Below are positions 60,947-64,000 of a stretch of DNA of 64,000 nt, in pieces. Below the pieces are notes generated by a model. It ran no database searches. It was not told the origin of the DNA and saw nothing but the letters and a program-made list of their open reading frames with translations. Source of the stretch: Isochrysis galbana. Its lineage: Eukaryota; Haptophyta; Isochrysidales; Isochrysidaceae. The stretch's first letter is position 1, and every line of letters begins with the position of its first letter. The stretch lies in assembly GCA_018136815.1 (NCBI GenBank), contig CM030931.1, forward strand, positions 4,656,148-4,720,147. Direction: 5' to 3'. Position numbers and translations under genes: made by a program.

Positions 60947-61477
60947 CGGGGCTGAAGTCGGGCGTGCAAAGGGCCACCTCTGCTGCCCCGGCAGCATCCG
61001 GGCCGTTCGTCGCTGCAGCACTCTCGCAAGCTGCACCACTCCCGCAACACTGGGAATGCGTGACGCTAAGCCTTCGCCTTCTGAAGGAGCCCAGCCGGAG
61101 AGCGCCTGACTCACCATTGGTTGCCAAATCTGCGACACCACTGACTTCGGGCGCTCGACTGGCGACCTCTACGGCCTCAGCAGCATCCTCGCAGTTTGCC
61201 GCTGCAGCACTCCAGCAACCCCGGGAGTGCGCAACGCTACCCCTTCGCCGTCTGAAGGAGCCTAGGCCCGAGACATGACCATTAATGCAAGCCGGGGCGC
61301 TCAGATGACCCGCCCGCCCGCCCCCGGGCTCTGCCGGGGTCTCTGCAGGGCCTGCTGGGACATCTTCACCTGCGTCTTCACCTGCGTCGGCGTGCGGCAT
61401 CGGCCAGCGGCTCAGTGCAGCCGCCGATATTCCCAGTTGTAATTATTTTTTATTCTGTCCCGCCAGCGGCCAACAAA
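60947..61477 (+). mobile_element. R3-related element with internal duplication
   Basis: 61130-61475 matches 30560-30870 (GGCGACCTCTACGGCCTCAG, GAAGGAGCCTAGGCCC, CTGCCGGGGTCTCTGCAGGG) and ends in a TIR-like ATTCCCAGTTGTAATTATTT. 60950-61120 is a diverged tandem duplicate of 61130-61265. In one plus-strand frame both units encode LATSTASAASSQFAAAALQQ and CATLPLRRLKEP-like peptides. The left inverted repeat is missing. Confidence 0.6.
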
Positions 61478-61479
61478 TT

Positions 61480-61984
61480 TTTGTCGACCGGCGAGCAACG
61501 TCGAGCGCCATGGCGTCCTGGTGCTCCAGCTCCTTGTCAGTCGCGAGCCCGGGCGAATCCTGCGGGGCGAGGGTCGGACGTCGGGACAGTCAAGGAGCAT
61601 CCTGTGACGGCCGAATCGGCCGTGTGCGAGCTGTGTGTGGTGCGCGCATGTGCATGCGCGGACGTCATCGCGTCATCGCTGGGGCACCAGGGCTTGAAAT
61701 TTGTTTTATAGGCAATATGGGGCGTCGGACCCCTAATTTGATAAGTGTGTAGGTACCTTTTAGGGTAAAGAAACACATCTCTCAGTGGGAGCGACGTCCA
61801 GTTCGGCTCGTGTGAGCCGCCAGACAGAGCGTGTGCAAAGGGGGGGGGGGTACGACGGGACTTCGCACCGTCTTTTCGGACGAGGATTCTGAAAAGGCGG
61901 GGAGACCCTCCGACCCGCTTTCGCCGGGGCTTTCCGCTCACTGTCAAAAATGTCAGCCCCCCCAATGTTACTACTTAAAAAGCC
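61480..61984. other. Intergenic, nothing recognised
   Basis: Overlapping ORFs on both strands without protein character. Confidence 0.35.
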
Positions 61985-62010
61985 CTGTTTGACCCAATTT
62001 GACCGCCCTA
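61985..62010 (-). repeat. R10 motif copy, expanded
   Basis: CTGTTTGACCCAATTTGACC followed by GCCCTA: the R10 core with a 10 bp insertion duplicating TTTGACC. Preceded by TTAAAAAGCC as in 35610. Confidence 0.45.
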
Positions 62011-62450
62011 TCCCTATCACCTATCATCGCTCATTGCTCATTGCGGTATGTCTAGTGACTAGTGACAGTATTCTACTATAGTACGATAGATGAGGGCTAG
62101 TAGCTAGTAGCAAGTGCGTGACGAGGTGTATCATGAGTCTAGTGACGGCGAAAGTACGAGACGCCATCTTGGATGTCATCATGGAGGAGTGACAGTACTC
62201 TACTATAACTCCTTCATACAGTTAGACAGTCAGGGGAACGGCGGACGGGTGGGCGGGCGGGCGGGGGGAGCGGGGTGCGGGGTGGGATGCGCTGAAGATG
62301 TGCTGTGAGCGCGCGCGGGAAGGGGGGGGGGTTGGGAGCGGGCGGGGGGGGGGAGGGAGGGAGGGGGACGCACGCGCGGGGAGGTGCCGCAAGAGGGGGA
62401 AACGAGCCAGGGGCGAGGGCTGCTGTAGAGCCGTCCAGTTGGGCGTGCCA
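62011..62450. other. Presumed 5' flank of the right-edge gene
   Basis: G-rich with GGGCGGGCGGGCGG runs at 62247-62275 and 62340-62365; probable promoter or 5' UTR. No other gene. Confidence 0.4.
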
Positions 62451-64000
62451 ATGCCATCACGCGGGCAAGGCGCGTCGCCGTCGTGGCTGCCGCCCTCGCG
62501 CGACCCGTTTGTCAACAAGCTCGTCGAGAGCGGCTACCGCAAGCGACAGCAGCGGATGAGTGCGCCACCTTCCAAGCAAAGTGGGCACAGGCCGCTCCCC
62601 ACACACAAGACCGCAGCTGGATCGTCTAACAAGCGCGTCGTCACCGCCGGCGAGTCGCCTGGGCTCAAGCTCTCCACTACGGTTGGCGAGATGGCCTCCA
62701 GACCGGCGCCAGTGTGCCACTGCCCAGTGCCCGCCGAGCCGGCCAACCCAAAGAGCATTTCCTCTGTTGACGTCGGGCCTGGGCTCAAAGGCTCTGCCGG
62801 GGGCCCACGCGCCTCTCACGCGCCGAAAACTGTGAATGAGATCAAGGTGAAGGCATTGCAACGTCGGCACCCTGTCCCGGCAGTCTCGCAACGAGCAACG
62901 CTCACAAGTGTTGTTGGCCCGCCAGAGCCATCGCGCCAAACCATCGGTGCCCCATCGTGTGCAATGCCGACTCACCCCGCCAGACGCGCCGTTTTATCGA
63001 CCAAGACGCAGGGGGATCCTGAACGGCGAGAAGGTGGCTGGACGCCTTGTATGTCCACTGTCCAGTGGACTGGAGGCCAGGAGGGTTCTTTTCGCCGCAT
63101 GAGCCCGACAGCTCATCGTCGAGACGTGCTCTCGCCCGAGCAGCTGAGATCACCGCCAACCGTCCCTGCGTCGCCACCAACCCCTCTCACTCCTGTCGAC
63201 CCACCTAGGCCAACATCCTCCGATTTTACTCGTGCAGCAGATACGCTCCCAACACCGTTTGCCGCTCTGGAGAGAGTGCAGTTGGGAGATGCACACGCTT
63301 TTGGCTTTCTCCCTACAACTCTCGCGGAAGGCGAAGGGATGGAACATCACTGGGACTCCAAAGGCTTTATCTTGCCGATGGGGGGCGATGGACGTGCGCA
63401 CGAGGAAGGCCGGTGCACCGAGGATGCTAATCAGGATCCCTCTAGGTCTGATGCAGCGCCGAGACTTGCCCCCGAAATAGGCCTGACCGTGGACTATATA
63501 TCAATACCTGACCAACAATCATGCAGTCCAGTGAGCAAGCAGGAGCGAAGCCCCCTCACGCCGCGTCACCATTCGCCACTGCAAATGACGAGGACCGGCT
63601 CCGCTGTCGGAGGGGGGCCGGCCATGGCTGCCACTCCATCCACCCCACTTGCTGAAACCTCCTTGGGATCCAATGACCTGCCATCGATTGAGCTCCGCTC
63701 GTTGGAGCGCACATGCGTTGAGGCCCTCAGTTCTATGACCACCGCATCGCAGCTTGCTCCCAATAAATCTTCGCGCACGGGCACAACTCCTTTTTCATCA
63801 AGCGCGACTTACGCCACATCTCTTCGCACGCGTCGCGCCGCCAGAGCAGCAGTGGCTCGCGCATCGCCGATCGCTTCAGCAACGGGCACTGTTGATTCTT
63901 CAAGGTCGTCCAGCCCAGGAAGGAGCCGAAATGCAGGCCCCTCAGAGTCACCTCTCTCAGCCACGCAAGACGGGCAAGAACGCACTCGCAAGCGCTCGCT
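62451..64000 (+). CDS. Ser/Pro-rich protein, 3' incomplete at window edge
   Basis: Open frame of 516 codons from ATG 62451 to the end of the window with no stop. Starts MPSRGQGASPSWLPPSRDPF, then VNKLVESGYRKRQQRMSAPP. The whole stretch is Ser/Pro/Thr/Arg-rich and probably disordered, with SP and TP sites (LSPEQLRSPPTVPASPPTPL) typical of kinase-regulated proteins. It contains a less biased segment, FAALERVQLGDAHAFGFLPT and DSKGFILPMGGDGRAHEEGR. Codon use is like the host genes. A folded domain may follow beyond the edge. I recognise no family. Confidence 0.6.
   Translation, partial: MPSRGQGASPSWLPPSRDPFVNKLVESGYRKRQQRMSAPPSKQSGHRPLPTHKTAAGSSNKRVVTAGESPGLKLSTTVGEMASRPAPVCHCPVPAEPANPKSISSVDVGPGLKGSAGGPRASHAPKTVNEIKVKALQRRHPVPAVSQRATLTSVVGPPEPSRQTIGAPSCAMPTHPARRAVLSTKTQGDPERREGGWTPCMSTVQWTGGQEGSFRRMSPTAHRRDVLSPEQLRSPPTVPASPPTPLTPVDPPRPTSSDFTRAADTLPTPFAALERVQLGDAHAFGFLPTTLAEGEGMEHHWDSKGFILPMGGDGRAHEEGRCTEDANQDPSRSDAAPRLAPEIGLTVDYISIPDQQSCSPVSKQERSPLTPRHHSPLQMTRTGSAVGGGPAMAATPSTPLAETSLGSNDLPSIELRSLERTCVEALSSMTTASQLAPNKSSRTGTTPFSSSATYATSLRTRRAARAAVARASPIASATGTVDSSRSSSPGRSRNAGPSESPLSATQDGQERTRKRS

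Overview
The window looks like nuclear DNA from a GC-rich, flagellated, unicellular eukaryote, most likely a microalga. The reasons are: genes with short spliceosomal introns (58-165 nt), long protein-coding exons with GC-rich codons, an axonemal dynein assembly factor (so motile flagella), a genuine selenoprotein gene with its own SECIS element, and dense non-LTR, hAT-like and GC-rich retroposon families. Five of the ten introns I place start with GTGCG. A haptophyte or similar algal lineage would fit, but that is inference.

Host genes, left to right: a GT90 (CAP10/POGLUT-like) glycosyltransferase (1149-3027, +); a small basic protein (4796-5047, +); a chorein/VPS13-like lipid-transfer protein of 2,094 aa (10086-16457, +); a RING plus TRAF-type zinc-finger E3 ligase candidate (21680-22972, -); selenoprotein O with a UGA-Ser-Ser end and a SECIS about 250 nt downstream (26975-28807, +); a five-exon Sds3/BRMS1-family subunit of the Sin3 deacetylase complex (33419-34855, -); DNAAF5/HEATR2 (39280-42265, +); a PPR-like protein (44968-47196, +); an Ala-rich helical protein (50733-52485, -); a TatD-family nuclease (53848-55243, -); a small SET-domain methyltransferase (58136-58807, +); and the 5' part of a Ser/Pro-rich gene running off the right edge (62451-64000, +). 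The genes are housekeeping genes without operon-like logic; neighbours are separated by repeats.

Between them lie several repeat families, named here R1-R10. R1 is a ~750-850 bp GC-rich retroposon with 16-18 bp target-site duplications, in six copies with two alternative 3' halves. A LINE-like element leaves fragments of its C-terminal domain at four sites and its 3' tail at eight. R3 is a 711 bp terminal-inverted-repeat element. A 748 bp hAT-like MITE with an 8 bp target duplication sits inside a copy of R4. R4 lies just upstream of several host genes; two copies share an identical 179 bp module, one of them in frame with the SET gene. R7 is a hairpin-rich repeat, and R10 carries a TAGGGCGGTCAAACAG motif, once fused to telomere-like CCCTAA units. 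Three decayed pieces of a GDY-motif gene family lie beside large minisatellites.

The strongest result is the selenoprotein O gene: what looks like a stop codon is UGA encoding selenocysteine, supported by the family's characteristic U-S-S terminus and a well-formed downstream SECIS.
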